Positions 45,396 through 54,294 of a stretch of 64,000 bases of DNA are shown one piece after another; the stretch's first letter is position 1; every line of letters starts with the position of its first letter. This stretch comes from Nodosilinea sp. FACHB-141 (GTDB lineage Bacteria; Cyanobacteriota; Cyanobacteriia; Phormidesmidales; Phormidesmidaceae). The stretch spans positions 111,261 through 175,260 of the forward strand of contig NZ_JACJPP010000006.1 of assembly GCF_014696135.1 (NCBI RefSeq), written 5' to 3'. Under the pieces are notes generated by a model. It saw only the letters and a list, made by a program, of their open reading frames with translations, ran no database searches and was not told the origin of the DNA. The position numbers and the translations under genes were made by a program.

Positions 45396-45887
45396 ATGAA
45401 AACCCGCTGGTACGTGTGGCTGGAGCGGGTAGCCCCAGAGCCACTGTTGAAGGTGGGGCATCAGTACACCGACTTGGCCGCAGAGCTGTTTGACGACTTT
45501 GCTCAGAGAGTGAAGCGCGATCGTATGGACTCCAAAGCCTGGGTGGAAGATGCTAAAGCTCGGTTCTCCCATGAGTGGGGCAATGCCGGAGTAATTGATG
45601 GGGAATTCATGCCTGAAGAGGTGGGCAACGCCCTGGCCTTGCTTCAAACCCAGGGCAGCAGCCTCCAGACCCAGCTTGCCGCCGAGATTGCCGACATCGA
45701 AGCTTTCGTGGATCAGCTGAGCGAGGTTGAGGACGACTTTAGCGAGGCCGAGCTGAATATGTTTCGCGCTAAGGGAGCCCTGCGAGGAGTTCGCCGGTTC
45801 AAGGTCGAGACGCAGGCTGAGCTTGGCACCTATAACCTGCTCAAGAAAAAGCGAATGCAGGAGGACACTGGGCAGGAGCAGCCATGA
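45396..45887 (+). CDS. Hypothetical helical protein, first gene of the small-gene run
   Basis: A 163-residue soluble protein (ATG 45396, MKTRWYVWLERVAPEP); the upstream in-frame extension to 45066 runs through the CGCAC array and looks non-coding. It is mostly helical and acidic in its C-terminal half (QLAAEIADIEAFVDQLSEVEDDFSEAEL, coiled-coil-like), with a basic tail. Its family is unknown to me. The stop TGA overlaps the ATG of the next gene, so the two are translationally coupled. Confidence 0.55.
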   Translation: MKTRWYVWLERVAPEPLLKVGHQYTDLAAELFDDFAQRVKRDRMDSKAWVEDAKARFSHEWGNAGVIDGEFMPEEVGNALALLQTQGSSLQTQLAAEIADIEAFVDQLSEVEDDFSEAELNMFRAKGALRGVRRFKVETQAELGTYNLLKKKRMQEDTGQEQP

Positions 45888-46203
45888 GAGTAGCAGTCTC
45901 TCTGGCCTAGGCGGACTGGTGACGGGTTGCGCGATGGCAGAAGCCCGCACTACAGCGACCCCAGCTAGCACTAATGAGTTTGCCCCTGGCCAGCAGCCCT
46001 ACGGAGTGGATGGCGGCATCACTCAGCAACAGTTGGTCTATCTGCAAGTGCTAGCTTGGCCTCAGACCTACACCGATATGGTCAACAACTTTGGCTTTCC
46101 CACCTATCGCACAGAGACCGGGGACTACTACCGCCTAGAAGGCAGCAGCTGGATTGTGATCGAGTATTCAGGCCCGCAGGCCACGAGCTATAGGACAGAG
46201 TAG
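45884..46203 (+). pseudogene. Lipoprotein of BamE/SmpA-like pattern, frameshifted in its signal peptide
   Basis: The ATG at 45884 overlaps the upstream stop. Its frame stops after eight codons, but adding one C to the CC near 45905 gives MRVAVSLALGGLVTGCAMAE, a perfect signal peptide with lipobox LVTGC. The rest, in the other frame, is a 90-residue periplasmic domain (GITQQQLVYLQVLAWPQTYTDMVNNFGFPTYR, WIVIEYSG) whose beta-alpha pattern recalls the SmpA/OmlA (BamE-like) lipoproteins. Without the lost base no lipoprotein would be made. It may be a sequencing error. Confidence 0.5.
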
Positions 46204-46214
46204 GGAGCATTGGC

Positions 46215-46442
46215 ATGGCAAGGAAGTTAAATGGCGACGATTTGGACGCCGAAGGGCGGCATCAGCAGAACTGCAACATGAAGGAGGGGGTAACGCCCGA
46301 AGGCACCTTTGAGGACTGGGGCGACTTTGAGAAGGATTATCGTCAGGAAACCCAGTCTGACGTAAAGGCTTCTACCGAAAGCGAGATTGAAGACTACTGG
46401 AGTACGCTAGTATCATCAGGAGTGGAAATCAAAGATGATTAG
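46215..46442 (+). CDS. Small acidic hypothetical protein
   Basis: A 75-residue very acidic protein (about 25 Asp or Glu): DDLDAEGRHQQNCNMKEG, EDWGDFEKDYRQETQSD, ESEIEDYWSTLVSSGVE. I recognise no family. It is 11 bases after the lipoprotein gene and overlaps the next gene by 8 bases, so it is part of the same transcription unit. Acidic proteins of this kind can mimic DNA or bind basic partners; that is inference. Confidence 0.55.
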   Translation: MARKLNGDDLDAEGRHQQNCNMKEGVTPEGTFEDWGDFEKDYRQETQSDVKASTESEIEDYWSTLVSSGVEIKDD

Positions 46443-46683
46443 CATGATCATTGAATTTCTAGACGGTGCTAACCGCGCAACGGCCACTACAGTTCAGCTT
46501 GAAACCTACGACCTGCTGAAAGCAAAGCTGGCTGAGGGCCGGAAGGTTTCTGTAACCGAACTTCTGGTGCCTCTGGGCCTGAGCGATCGCAGACCTTTGA
46601 TTTCCCGCATTAAGCATTTGGCTGAGAAAGGGTTCCTTCGGTTAGAGCCCGAGACTGAGCAAGAAGCGGCCTCAGTAGCTTAA
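46435..46683 (+). CDS. Small winged-helix-like protein
   Basis: An 82-residue protein: MISMIIEFLDGANRATATT, VQLETYDLLKAKLAEGRKVSVTELLVPLGLSDRRPLISRIKHLAEKGFLRLEPE. The helices from YDLLKA to the SDRRPLISRIKHLAEKG turn and the strand FLRLEPE look like a winged helix. It may regulate the run of genes in which it lies. It overlaps the preceding gene by 8 bases. Confidence 0.55.
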   Translation: MISMIIEFLDGANRATATTVQLETYDLLKAKLAEGRKVSVTELLVPLGLSDRRPLISRIKHLAEKGFLRLEPETEQEAASVA

Positions 46684-46742
46684 GAACTACAACACGGCAT
46701 TTTCCCTCGGCCACGCCGGGGGCTTCGTTTAGGAGCAGCATT

Positions 46743-47114
46743 ATGAACCATTGGAAGGGTGCAGCAGCACTCACAGTTTCTGGTGCCCTGGTGATGGGGC
46801 AAGCGGCACAGGTCCGAGCTAATCCAGTAGCAGTGCCAGCGGTAGCTGCCTGCGTTGCCAGTGTTGGTTGTGTAGTCGGCGTAGTAGCCATCGCTGGAGT
46901 GACGTATTGGGTTTTGTCCAACAATGGGCAGGAGCTGCGGATTCCGGTCTTGTCTTACACTCCCAACCCTGAGCAGCAGGTAGAAGATTGGGAGGACTAT
47001 GTTTGGGCCGACAACGAGCAGCAGGTCCGCCGAAAGTGTAGCCTTTTGGCCGAGCAGTACACTGGCCAAGGCGGTAGCCTAGTTACTGTGGTGCGGGTCA
47101 GGAGAGCCAGCTAG
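46743..47114 (+). CDS. Small exported or membrane protein of unknown function
   Basis: A 123-residue protein with a signal peptide or first helix MNHWKGAAALTVSGALVMGQ (possible cleavage after VRA), then VPAVAACVASVGCVVGVVAIAGVTYWVLS, a Cys-containing hydrophobic segment (residues about 31-58), and a soluble tail with repeated Glu/Tyr (EDWEDYVWADNEQQV). No family is recognised. AGGAG lies 8-12 bases before the ATG. It belongs to the same run of short, closely spaced genes. Confidence 0.55.
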   Translation: MNHWKGAAALTVSGALVMGQAAQVRANPVAVPAVAACVASVGCVVGVVAIAGVTYWVLSNNGQELRIPVLSYTPNPEQQVEDWEDYVWADNEQQVRRKCSLLAEQYTGQGGSLVTVVRVRRAS

Positions 47115-47158
47115 CGGGGTTCTCGCTGGGTTTGTACGTTCAGAGGATGAGGTGAGCC

Positions 47159-47698
47159 ATGACGCATCTGATCAAGACTGTGATGAGCTATCCCCCTGGC
47201 CACGTTCCCAGCGGTTGGGATGCCCCAGAGGGCTATGTGCCAGAGAGCAGCATTGAAGACTATGACTTGGCCTTTGCTGAAGCAACTCCGATAGTGGGCC
47301 AGCAGTTTGAAGCTTATGGCCAGCAGTGGGCGATCGCACGAGTGCAGACCTATCAGCCTCTGAATCAGTATGAGACAGCCCTAGAATCATTTCACTTGGC
47401 AATTGCCTCTCTCGATGGCTCAGTACCTGCCCGTGAGCCCTGGCATGATGGTAACGGCCCTCTGCTGGTGATTCATGCTACTGCTAAGGGGCTGATCGCT
47501 AATGAGTATGGAGAGCCCCGTTGGGAGCTAGTCGAGCGAGAGGACTGGATTGCCCCAGTGGAGGGAATGGTGATCGAGGCAGTGCAGCACTTTGAAGCAG
47601 CGGGAATTCCAATACCGGGGGACTACAACCGGGTGGTAGTAGCCTGGTCTGTGGATGCGATCGCTATGCCTAAATATTCGACACAGGAAGCAGCCTAA
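47159..47698 (+). CDS. Hypothetical soluble protein
   Basis: A 179-residue acidic protein: YVPESSIEDYDLAFAEATP, WAIARVQTYQPLNQYETALESFHLAIASLDG, EPWHDGNGPLLVIHATAKGLIANEYGEPRWELVEREDW, and VEAVQHFEAAGIPIPGDYNRVVVAWSVDA. No signal peptide or membrane helix. The family is unknown to me. It is the last gene of the run and is followed by a gap of 51 bases to a convergent gene. Confidence 0.55.
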   Translation: MTHLIKTVMSYPPGHVPSGWDAPEGYVPESSIEDYDLAFAEATPIVGQQFEAYGQQWAIARVQTYQPLNQYETALESFHLAIASLDGSVPAREPWHDGNGPLLVIHATAKGLIANEYGEPRWELVEREDWIAPVEGMVIEAVQHFEAAGIPIPGDYNRVVVAWSVDAIAMPKYSTQEAA

Positions 47699-47749
47699 CT
47701 GTGCCGAATAGCTTACTTGCGGTTCAAGCCCTATCTCTCGAAAGGAATG

Positions 47750-48754
47750 TTAGGGTTCAAATGAGCCAGCAGCGCATTCCAAGGAACCATCTACAACCTG
47801 AGGGGGATCAGGCAAAGTTTTTCCAGGCTCATCGGTCTTGCAAATTATTGATTTGGTAGAGTCATCAACGACCGCCACTGCACTGACAAAACTCCTAAGA
47901 TTATTGCTCTTCGGAGTTGCATTGACAACAAATAGCTCCGGTAATGACTGTGCTATTTCGACATCGTAGTTATCTGAGTCATCTTGCAAGAATGCTTCGG
48001 TGCTACTAAAATCACGAGATAGAATGTCATTTTGAATATAATTCAATTCCTGTTCACTGTTAGTCAATGACAGGAATGACTCAATTCCATTCTCCTTGCC
48101 AATAATTTCTATATTCTTTAGATTGCTTTCTGCTTCAGACTCAGAAATTGGGCGCTTGAAGATGACTTCATATAGTCCTTCGCTGTAAGATCCTTCTCCA
48201 CTCACTGCCCTGCGTGCGGAAGCAAGATCCCATCCTTTTGCACCCATTTCTAGCATGGTTTCTGTGAAAGATTCATCACTAACACCTTCAACACTGTATT
48301 CCCAAAATGATGCCTGAGTGGGAGAAGCTTTAAGCTGGCTACCTAACAGCGTGAGAAAAATTCCACCTAAAAGGGCAGTGTTTGCAATATCTAATACACT
48401 TCTAAACACGCCAAGCTTATTCTTTACCTCAGCGATCTTCCCTTCTTTGGTGGGCTCCGAGACTTTAAGGTTGACATTTTCCCGCCAGACAATTTTTGAT
48501 TGCCCAATCTCTTTCCCTTGGACTACCATTCGCTCAAGGGATGTAGGATTTATTGACTTAACGCCTTTGCTAAGATAACCAGTCAAAAAAGTTTGGTCAG
48601 GAGCTTCTTTAGACTCGGCAACAATTGTTAGGCAACCTTTGGTTGCTTTTCCACTTACTTTAATGCCTTTAGACTGTAGAGCCTTGTTCATAAGCGCTGC
48701 GATCGCATCTGCATCGCCTTGCTTAGCTAACTCCATTGGATTCGCAGCAACCAT
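47750..48754 (-). CDS. Cyanobacterial protein with an ANP-x-x-LA-x-QGD N-terminal domain and one membrane helix
   Basis: A 334-residue protein from ATG 48754 (MVAANPMELAKQGDADAIAALMNKALQ); an ATG at 48817 is in frame. The N-terminal 90 residues follow a domain common in cyanobacteria (x-PM-x-LA-x-QGD-x-x-AI-x-x-LMN, then KGCLTIV and YLSKGVKSINP). A basic linker and one helix (SVLDIANTALLGGIFLTLLGSQ, about residues 118-139) follow; the rest has SFWEYSVEGVSDESFTETMLEMGAKGWDLA, like DUF4177 proteins, and an acidic tail with two Cys. Function unknown. Confidence 0.55.
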   Translation of the reverse strand: MVAANPMELAKQGDADAIAALMNKALQSKGIKVSGKATKGCLTIVAESKEAPDQTFLTGYLSKGVKSINPTSLERMVVQGKEIGQSKIVWRENVNLKVSEPTKEGKIAEVKNKLGVFRSVLDIANTALLGGIFLTLLGSQLKASPTQASFWEYSVEGVSDESFTETMLEMGAKGWDLASARRAVSGEGSYSEGLYEVIFKRPISESEAESNLKNIEIIGKENGIESFLSLTNSEQELNYIQNDILSRDFSSTEAFLQDDSDNYDVEIAQSLPELFVVNATPKSNNLRSFVSAVAVVDDSTKSIICKTDEPGKTLPDPPQVVDGSLECAAGSFEP

Positions 48755-49030
48755 ATCTAACTTTCCGTAATGTCTAGAAATTATTTGATCTGTAGCTAAG
48801 CTCAAACCGCCATTCAAAGAGTGCCCTTTCTGATATGGGAGTTCGCATTTAGCTACTTCCTCTTCTGCCCAGTGCTAAAACGGTCCGGGAATATTTACCA
48901 TCCCAAGGCAAAGCTTGTCCAACCGAATAGGAAACCGATCTTTTTGAGTAAAGAAAACCCCACGACAGAAGCTTAGGCAAAGGCAATACTGAGTATTAAT
49001 TGTCACACTTGGGCTGGAGCTACTGAGGTT

Positions 49031-49450
49031 TTGTCAAAACGTAAGCACAAGAAGACTTTCCTCTGTGGACATAAGGGTCACGGCAAAGAGTGCGCCTACT
49101 GTCGGCAGGAGGCCCATGAATCTGCCAGAAAGGCCCAGGAGCAGGCAGAACGGCAGCGGCAGCGGAATGAGTGGGTGGCAAGCTTTGATCAGGATGCTGT
49201 AGACCTCAGAGGGCTACCGGAGCATGTCGTTCTGAAATCACGTTGCATCTTGGCAGACCTTCACAAGGGCAAGCACTTCCAAAAGCTCAGCGGTAAGAGA
49301 ATGCACTTCGACAAATCTGTAGTTCGTATTCCGGTCGGTCTTCGTTACCGAATGCTTTGCCGGGAAGACAAGGGCTGCATTATTCCCCTGATGGTTCTTT
49401 CTCACGAAGACTACAACGCCTATGCCAACAACAAGCGACAGGTGAGTTGA
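49031..49450 (+). CDS. Cysteine-rich cyanobacterial hypothetical protein
   Basis: A 139-residue basic protein from TTG 49031 (SKRKHKKTFLCGHKGHGKECAYC). A zinc-binding cluster of the form C-x2-H-x2-H-x3-C-x2-C lies near residues 11-23, followed by a Glu/Arg-rich helix (EAHESARKAQEQAERQRQRNEW), then RMHFDKSVVRIPVGLRYRMLC. It looks like a nucleic-acid binding protein of unknown role. No nearby partner is clear. Confidence 0.55.
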   Translation: MSKRKHKKTFLCGHKGHGKECAYCRQEAHESARKAQEQAERQRQRNEWVASFDQDAVDLRGLPEHVVLKSRCILADLHKGKHFQKLSGKRMHFDKSVVRIPVGLRYRMLCREDKGCIIPLMVLSHEDYNAYANNKRQVS

Positions 49451-49519
49451 CAGCAGATTAGCTTACTCGCAGCTTCATTAGAATCTGGGCATTCTACGGG
49501 CAGGTGTTTAGGGTGCAGA

Positions 49520-49672
49520 ATGAAGGACGTTCGACCGATTACTCCAACTACAGTTTGGCCTTTGCGAGTATTGGGAACGAGTGTAGCGGAGGCCGTCCTG
49601 ATCATGGTTGGGGCAGTCCTTCTTGTTGAGGGCATTGACCATTACCAGCTCTGGCAGGCCGATGGCATTTAG
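49520..49672 (+). CDS. Small membrane protein
   Basis: A 50-residue open frame (ATG 49520, MKDVRPITPTTVWPLR) with one hydrophobic helix (SVAEAVLIMVGAVLLVEG, about residues 21-38) and a polar tail HYQLWQADG. It is in a gap between two zinc-binding protein genes. Codon use is normal and a purine-rich stretch precedes the start. Being so short it may be chance. Confidence 0.3.
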   Translation: MKDVRPITPTTVWPLRVLGTSVAEAVLIMVGAVLLVEGIDHYQLWQADGI

Positions 49673-49731
49673 TGCGCAACGCTGGAACCAGACGGTACGA
49701 TCACTAAGTCTTTTGGTGCAAAGAACTGCGG

Positions 49732-50115
49732 ATTTTAACGGCTAAGCTCGACTGCTGCGACCTCTGTGAATATTGCGCCCATAGTCCTTACCTAGTTTGT
49801 GTAGAGCATCCCCAGAGAGTGGAGGAAGATAGCTGTTCAGGCTTCAGGTTGGCCACTAAGGCGATCGCCATTCCTAATGACTCGTTGGCTTGGTACGGAG
49901 AGGAATGGCAGCCAGAGGGGGCTAGCTACTACGATGGTGAGCTGATCTTAGACCCGGTGCAGCGGCTGACTTTGGAGCAGCGGTTGGAGATGTTAGATGT
50001 TCACCCTCTGTTTACCTCCCGTTGCCCTAATTGTGAGATGCCGGTGCCCAAAGCAACTGAGGGCCAGATTCATTGGGACTGTGGGCATTGTGGTTGGGCG
50101 GATGATTCGGTGTAG
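49732..50115 (+). CDS. Zinc-ribbon-like protein with two Cys clusters
   Basis: A protein of about 128 residues. The frame is open from 49708: LDCCDLCEYCAHSPYLVCVEHP (CxxCxxC), then DCSGFR, WQPEGASYYDGELI, and a C-terminal CPNCEMP...CGHCGWAD. No ATG is found at the 5' end; GTG at 49819 gives 98 residues but would drop the first Cys cluster, so a non-standard start near 49732 or a lost 5' end is likely. It resembles short cyanobacterial Cys-rich proteins. Function unknown. Confidence 0.5.
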   Translation: MLTAKLDCCDLCEYCAHSPYLVCVEHPQRVEEDSCSGFRLATKAIAIPNDSLAWYGEEWQPEGASYYDGELILDPVQRLTLEQRLEMLDVHPLFTSRCPNCEMPVPKATEGQIHWDCGHCGWADDSV

Positions 50116-50943
50116 GTAGAATCATCAATGCTTAGCGCGACGGTTGTACAAAATGAACCGTTGGTTATCTCACTTCATAGGCTATAAGCACATACGCTCT
50201 GTGCCAGTAGCGCAGAAAAATGGACTAAGTTTGGCATGGGCTGGCTTGTGCCAGTTGTCTAAAGGCCTGATTTTACCGTTCTATCTACAAGTCGCAGCCA
50301 AACCTCTCGATTGGCCTAGATGCCTTGTTTTGAAGGGGTTTCCGCAGGAACTCAGCTGCGGAGTGGTTGCGGCGCGGGGCAGTTAAATCAGGACTTAAGG
50401 TTGTTTCCCTTTTTGGCAAGCTCGACAGGCCCGTTGTCCCTGATCCTGTGTAACGGCTCAATACCTTGTGTTGATTGCACACTCCTCTAAGGAAGGGAAA
50501 AAACCGTAGCGTGAGCTCGCAGATCTGGCAGGGTGAGTTGCTGCGGAGCAAACGTACTCTGCAACGGCTAAGGCGCGAGAAACTACAGAGCCTGACGCTA
50601 TCTTTCGTAGATGACTTATAAAACTCGTATAAAGGACAAAGCTTGCGCTTGACTGTTTCCGTAAAAATGCGGATTCTGACTGATGAATTAATTCAGGCTA
50701 AGGTGGCTTGTCCTGACTGAGCAAGCTGTATTGGTATCGCTAGAACAACGGAGAGCATTGTGTTCTGTGGGGAGAATCGCACGATTGTCCGCATCGGGAA
50801 CTCGATTCCTGAGGGAAAGGGGAGATTGCTTCTGTTTCAACAGGCATTATTTCTGGTTTGATCTGCGCCGTTTGCCCACACACTCCCGGCTGTTCCTAGT
50901 TCTGCTCAGTGCTTAGTTTGAATGTTATCTATGGAGTTCTTCC
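50116..50943. other. Gene-poor stretch before the FG-GAP gene
   Basis: 828 bases. It contains TTGCGGCGCGGGGCAGTTAA at 50368-50387, which matches the repeat found at 55129, 57929 and 60239 at 18 of 20 positions, and the leader of the FG-GAP gene. Frames in it are short and poor. I see no RNA gene. Confidence 0.5.
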
Positions 50944-53133
50944 ATGTTCGACCCTGTGTTTAACCTTTCTACCCTCAACGGCAGCAACGGCTTTGTGATC
51001 AACGGCATTGATGGGTTTGACCACTCAGGCTACTCCGTCAGCAATGCGGGGGACATTAACGGCGATGGCATTGATGACCTGGTCATTGGGGCCTATCTTG
51101 CAAGCCCCAACGGCAACAATGTGGCTGGTGAGAGCTATGTGGTGTTTGGTGGGGCTGGTATGGGCAGCAGCGGTAGCTTCAACCTCTTTAACCTTAACGG
51201 CAGCAACGGCTTTGTAATTAATGGCATTAATGAGTTTGACCAATCGGGCTTTTCTGTTAGCAGTGCAGGCGACATCAACGGCGATGGCATCGACGACCTG
51301 ATCATCGGAGCACCCAGTGCAGACCCCAATAGCACCAATGATGCTGGCGAAAGCTATGTGGTGTTTGGTGGGGGCGGTGTGGGCGAAGGGGGCAACCTCA
51401 ACCTCTCTGAGCTTAACGGCAGCAACGGCTTTGTAATTAATGGCATTGATGAGTTTGACCAGTCGGGCTTTTCCGTTAGCAGTGCAGGGGCAACCTCAAC
51501 CTCTCTGAGCTTAACGGCAGCAACGGCTTTGTAATTAATGGCATTGATGAGTTTGACCAGTCGGGCTTTTCCGTTAGCAGTGCAGGCGACATTAACGGCG
51601 ATAGCATCGGTGACCTAATCATCGGAGCACCCAGTGCAGACCCCAATGTCACCAATGATGCTGGCGAGAGCTATGTGGTGTTTGGTGGGGGCGGTATGGG
51701 CGAAGGGGGCAGTCTTAACCTCTCTGCTCTTAACGGTAGCAACGGCTTTGTGATTAACGGCATTGATGATTTTGACTACTTAGGTATCTCCGTCAGCAGT
51801 GCGGGGGATATCAACAATGATGGCATCAACGACCTGATTGTTGGGGCAAGCGGAGCAGACTCCAATGGCACCAGTGAGGCTGGCGAGAGCTATGTGGTGT
51901 TTGGTGGGGTCGGTGTGGGCGCTGGGGGCCAGCCTCAACCTCTCTGACCTAAACGGCAGCAACGGCTTTGTGATTAACGGCATCGATGTCAATGACTTCT
52001 CAGGCTTCTCTATCAGCAGTGCGGGGGATATCAACGGTGATGGCATTGACGACCTGATCGTTGGGGCAAGCGGAGCAGACCCTAATGGCATTGAGGATGC
52101 TGGCGAGAGCTATGTAGTGTTTGGTGGGACTGGTGTGGGCGCTGGGGGCAGCCTCAACCTCTCTGACCTCAATGGCAGCAACAGCTTTGTGATTAATGGC
52201 ATCGATGTCAATGACGAGTCGGGCTTCTCCGTCAGCAGTGCGGGGGACATCAATAATGACGGCATTGATGACCTGCTCATTGGAGCATCCGGAGCAGCCC
52301 CCAACGGCAACTATTTAGCTGGTGAGAGCTATGTAGTGTTTGGCAGGGCAAACGACTTTGCGCCCGACGCCCTCGACGACAGCGGCTTCACAGCCAACCA
52401 AAGCACCCCCCTGGTAACTTCCGCGACGGCGCTGCTGGCCAACGACACCGATCCTGATGCCAACACCGTACTGCGCATCACCGCTGTAGGCGGTGCCACA
52501 GGCGGCCGCGTGGCGCTGAGCAACAATGACACCCCTAATGACTTTGCTGACGATTTTGTCACCTTCACTCCCGACGCCAGCTTTGACGGTACGGCTAGCT
52601 TTGTCTACACCCTCAGCGACGGCAGTTTGAGCGATACCGCTACGGTAAGCATCGTGGTGGGCAAAACCGTCACCGGCGGCAACAGCAAAGATACCCTCAT
52701 CGGCACCGCAGGCAATGACAACCTAAACAGCGGCAATGGCGATGACCGTCTGGTGGGTAATGCTGCGGGCGATGCTTTAACTGGAGGCAATGGTACTGAC
52801 AGGTTTGTCGTCTCTAGCTTAAGTGACTCGCTGTTGAGCAACATTGACCGCATTACTGACCTAAAAATTGGCACTGATGTGATTGATGGTCCTGCTGCGG
52901 TCAGCGCGGCCAACGTAGCCGAGCTAAGTGCGGTTGCGTCTCTGACTGAAGCAGATATTAGTGCCGTACTGACGGCTGGTGCCTTTGGGATCAATCGAGC
53001 GGCGACCTTTAGCCTAGGCTCCCGCACCTTTATCGCCTTGAACAACGATACGGCCGGATTTCAGGAGGCCAGCGATGCCGTCATCGAGATTACTGGCTTC
53101 AACGGTAATTTGACCAGTTTGGCCATTGCCTAA
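50944..53133 (+). pseudogene. FG-GAP/RTX surface protein gene with a 121-bp deletion and a 1-bp insertion
   Basis: The repaired protein (about 730 residues) begins with seven FG-GAP (integrin-alpha-like) units of 73 residues, each with SSAGDINGDGIDDL-(I/V)-IGA and GESYVVFGG, a Ca2+-binding beta-propeller blade pattern. A cadherin-like domain (about 52360-52660), an RTX unit (LIGTAGNDNLNSGNGDDRLVG) and a C-terminal domain with TFIALNNDTAGFQEASDAVIEITGF follow. It has no N-terminal signal peptide, so type I secretion is likely. Stops appear after the third unit (near 51532) and near 51945. Unit starts are listed in the repeat entry. Confidence 0.75.
50974..52386 (+). repeat. 219-bp tandem units of the FG-GAP gene
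   Basis: The landmark C-T-x-A-A-(C/T)-GG starts at 50974, 51193, 51412, 51510, 51729, 51949 and 52168. Spacings are 219, 219, 98, 219, 220 and 219. The 98 is a unit that lost 121 bases; the 220 carries one extra C. Neighbouring units are highly similar at DNA level, so slippage or recombination between them is expected. Confidence 0.85.
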
Positions 53134-53470
53134 TCTCCACATCAACTCATGAGGGGCGATCGCACCGTGTTTTGCCGCTTTGCCGTCATGCACAGTGCGA
53201 TCCGCCTCATCTACCCACCCATGAAAGCCTGATAGCTCTCTAATCAACGTCAAACCTCTCTGGTTTCTGGCATGCCTTATCGGACATAGTTGGTAATGCT
53301 ATTTAGCTATGGACTGGTTGTGGCGTGAGGCAGCTACTCCAGAATTCAGAGCTATCTGACTGGGTGTCTCCCTTTGCAACCGACTCATGGTTCTGCTATA
53401 AGCGTTCCACTGAACCTAGGATTGTTCTGTCCAATAAGAATAGTGCTTGAGCCGAAATCTGAAGGTGTGT

Positions 53471-54043
53471 ATGAGCAAAAATGCAAAGAACCAGCTTTTT
53501 GAAATACTCAAAAATCTTGGATGCCTTGAAGAGCACGCTGCCTTTCAAAAGACACTATTATCACCCCCTCCTAACTCTCAGCATTCTACTGTTGTAACAG
53601 TGATATTCCCAGATGGGCGTGCAGTTAAAGGAACTGGAAAAGGCCAACGAAGAGTTGATGCTGAGCTTATAGCAGCGCAGTCTACCATTAATATCCTGCG
53701 CAACATATATCCAGAGCTGTTAGTAAATTGGGATGGAATATACGCCGAGGCGCAGGCAGGGGATGCCTTGATCAAATTAGGAATATACCTTTCAGTATCT
53801 TCAAGAACTGCTAGTGAAAAATCGAAAGAACTACAAAGTCTGGAGATTGATCAGCATCTCGCAAAAGTATTTGAGCAATGGAAAGCTAAGGGTGATCCAG
53901 ATTTAGCTATTTGGGGAAATAACCTAGGTGAAAAGAAGAAAGCTACCTTAGTTGAATCATTATTATGGCGGCGCTATGGGAAACATATCATGGCTAATGA
54001 TGCGCCTCTGCAACTACAATCTCTACTAAAAAACTTGCAATAA
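53471..54043 (+). CDS. dsRNA-binding domain fused to a degenerate RNase III-like domain
   Basis: A 190-residue protein from ATG 53471 (GAAGG lies 6-10 bases upstream). Residues 4-75 follow a dsRBD: KNQLFEILKNLGC, VVTVIFPDGRAVKGTGKGQRRVDAELIAAQSTINIL. Residues 90-185 follow the RNase III fold: AQAGDALIKLGIYL, then helices, and KKKATLVESLLWRRYG (the family has D-x-x-E-A-x-x-G-A-x-Y here). The Glu of ERLEFLGD and the Asp three before the last Glu are missing, so catalysis is doubtful. Known RNase III has the opposite order (RIII then dsRBD). It could be a dsRNA-binding or mini-RNase III-like protein. Confidence 0.5.
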   Translation: MSKNAKNQLFEILKNLGCLEEHAAFQKTLLSPPPNSQHSTVVTVIFPDGRAVKGTGKGQRRVDAELIAAQSTINILRNIYPELLVNWDGIYAEAQAGDALIKLGIYLSVSSRTASEKSKELQSLEIDQHLAKVFEQWKAKGDPDLAIWGNNLGEKKKATLVESLLWRRYGKHIMANDAPLQLQSLLKNLQ

Positions 54044-54073
54044 AATTTTGCAAATCGAGTTGTAGGCTACAGT

Positions 54074-54223
54074 ATGTCTAACAATTCGGGCGTAGCGGCT
54101 TTCCCGAAGCCGCTCTGGTTGAATCCGAAGGTTCTAGCAATCGCTGACCCGGACCGTTATGCCGCTGCTTATCTTGATCATTATCAAGCAGGAATTACAC
54201 TACTAGTTGTCCTAACAGCTTAA
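54074..54223 (+). CDS. Possible small protein after the RNase III-like gene
   Basis: A 49-residue open frame (ATG 54074: SGVAAFPKPLWLNPKVLAIA, DRYAAAYLDHYQAG). It contains an attC-like hairpin region, and the ATG is inside GTATGTCTAAC. Without a ribosome site it may be a non-coding frame. I recognise no family. Confidence 0.25.
   Translation: MSNNSGVAAFPKPLWLNPKVLAIADPDRYAAAYLDHYQAGITLLVVLTA
54076..54130 (+). repeat. Hairpin element with attC-like outer arms
   Basis: AGCGGCTT (54094-54101) pairs perfectly with AAGCCGCT (54107-54114). GTCTAACAATTCGG precedes it and CCGAAGGTTCTAG follows; TTCGG pairs with CCGAA. GTCTAAC is the canonical R-type core of integron attC sites, but the 3' core reads GTTCTAG, not GTTAGAC, and no integron integrase is visible. 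Confidence 0.3.
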
Positions 54224-54294
54224 TGCACCAAGCAATTGAAACGTTATAGTTAGAGAAAATAATTTCCTCTCTTTCAAAACATTGGAGTGACGCT

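Noticed and set aside
50144..50551. Open frames on both strands in the gap before the FG-GAP gene
   Set aside because: They are short, lack ribosome sites and have unlikely composition.
53014..53253. Minus-strand frame over the end of the FG-GAP gene
   Set aside because: It is the antisense of a well-supported coding region and has no family signature.
54074..54140. Integron cassette array
   Set aside because: Only one imperfect attC-like site is visible, its 3' core does not match, and no integron integrase is present.
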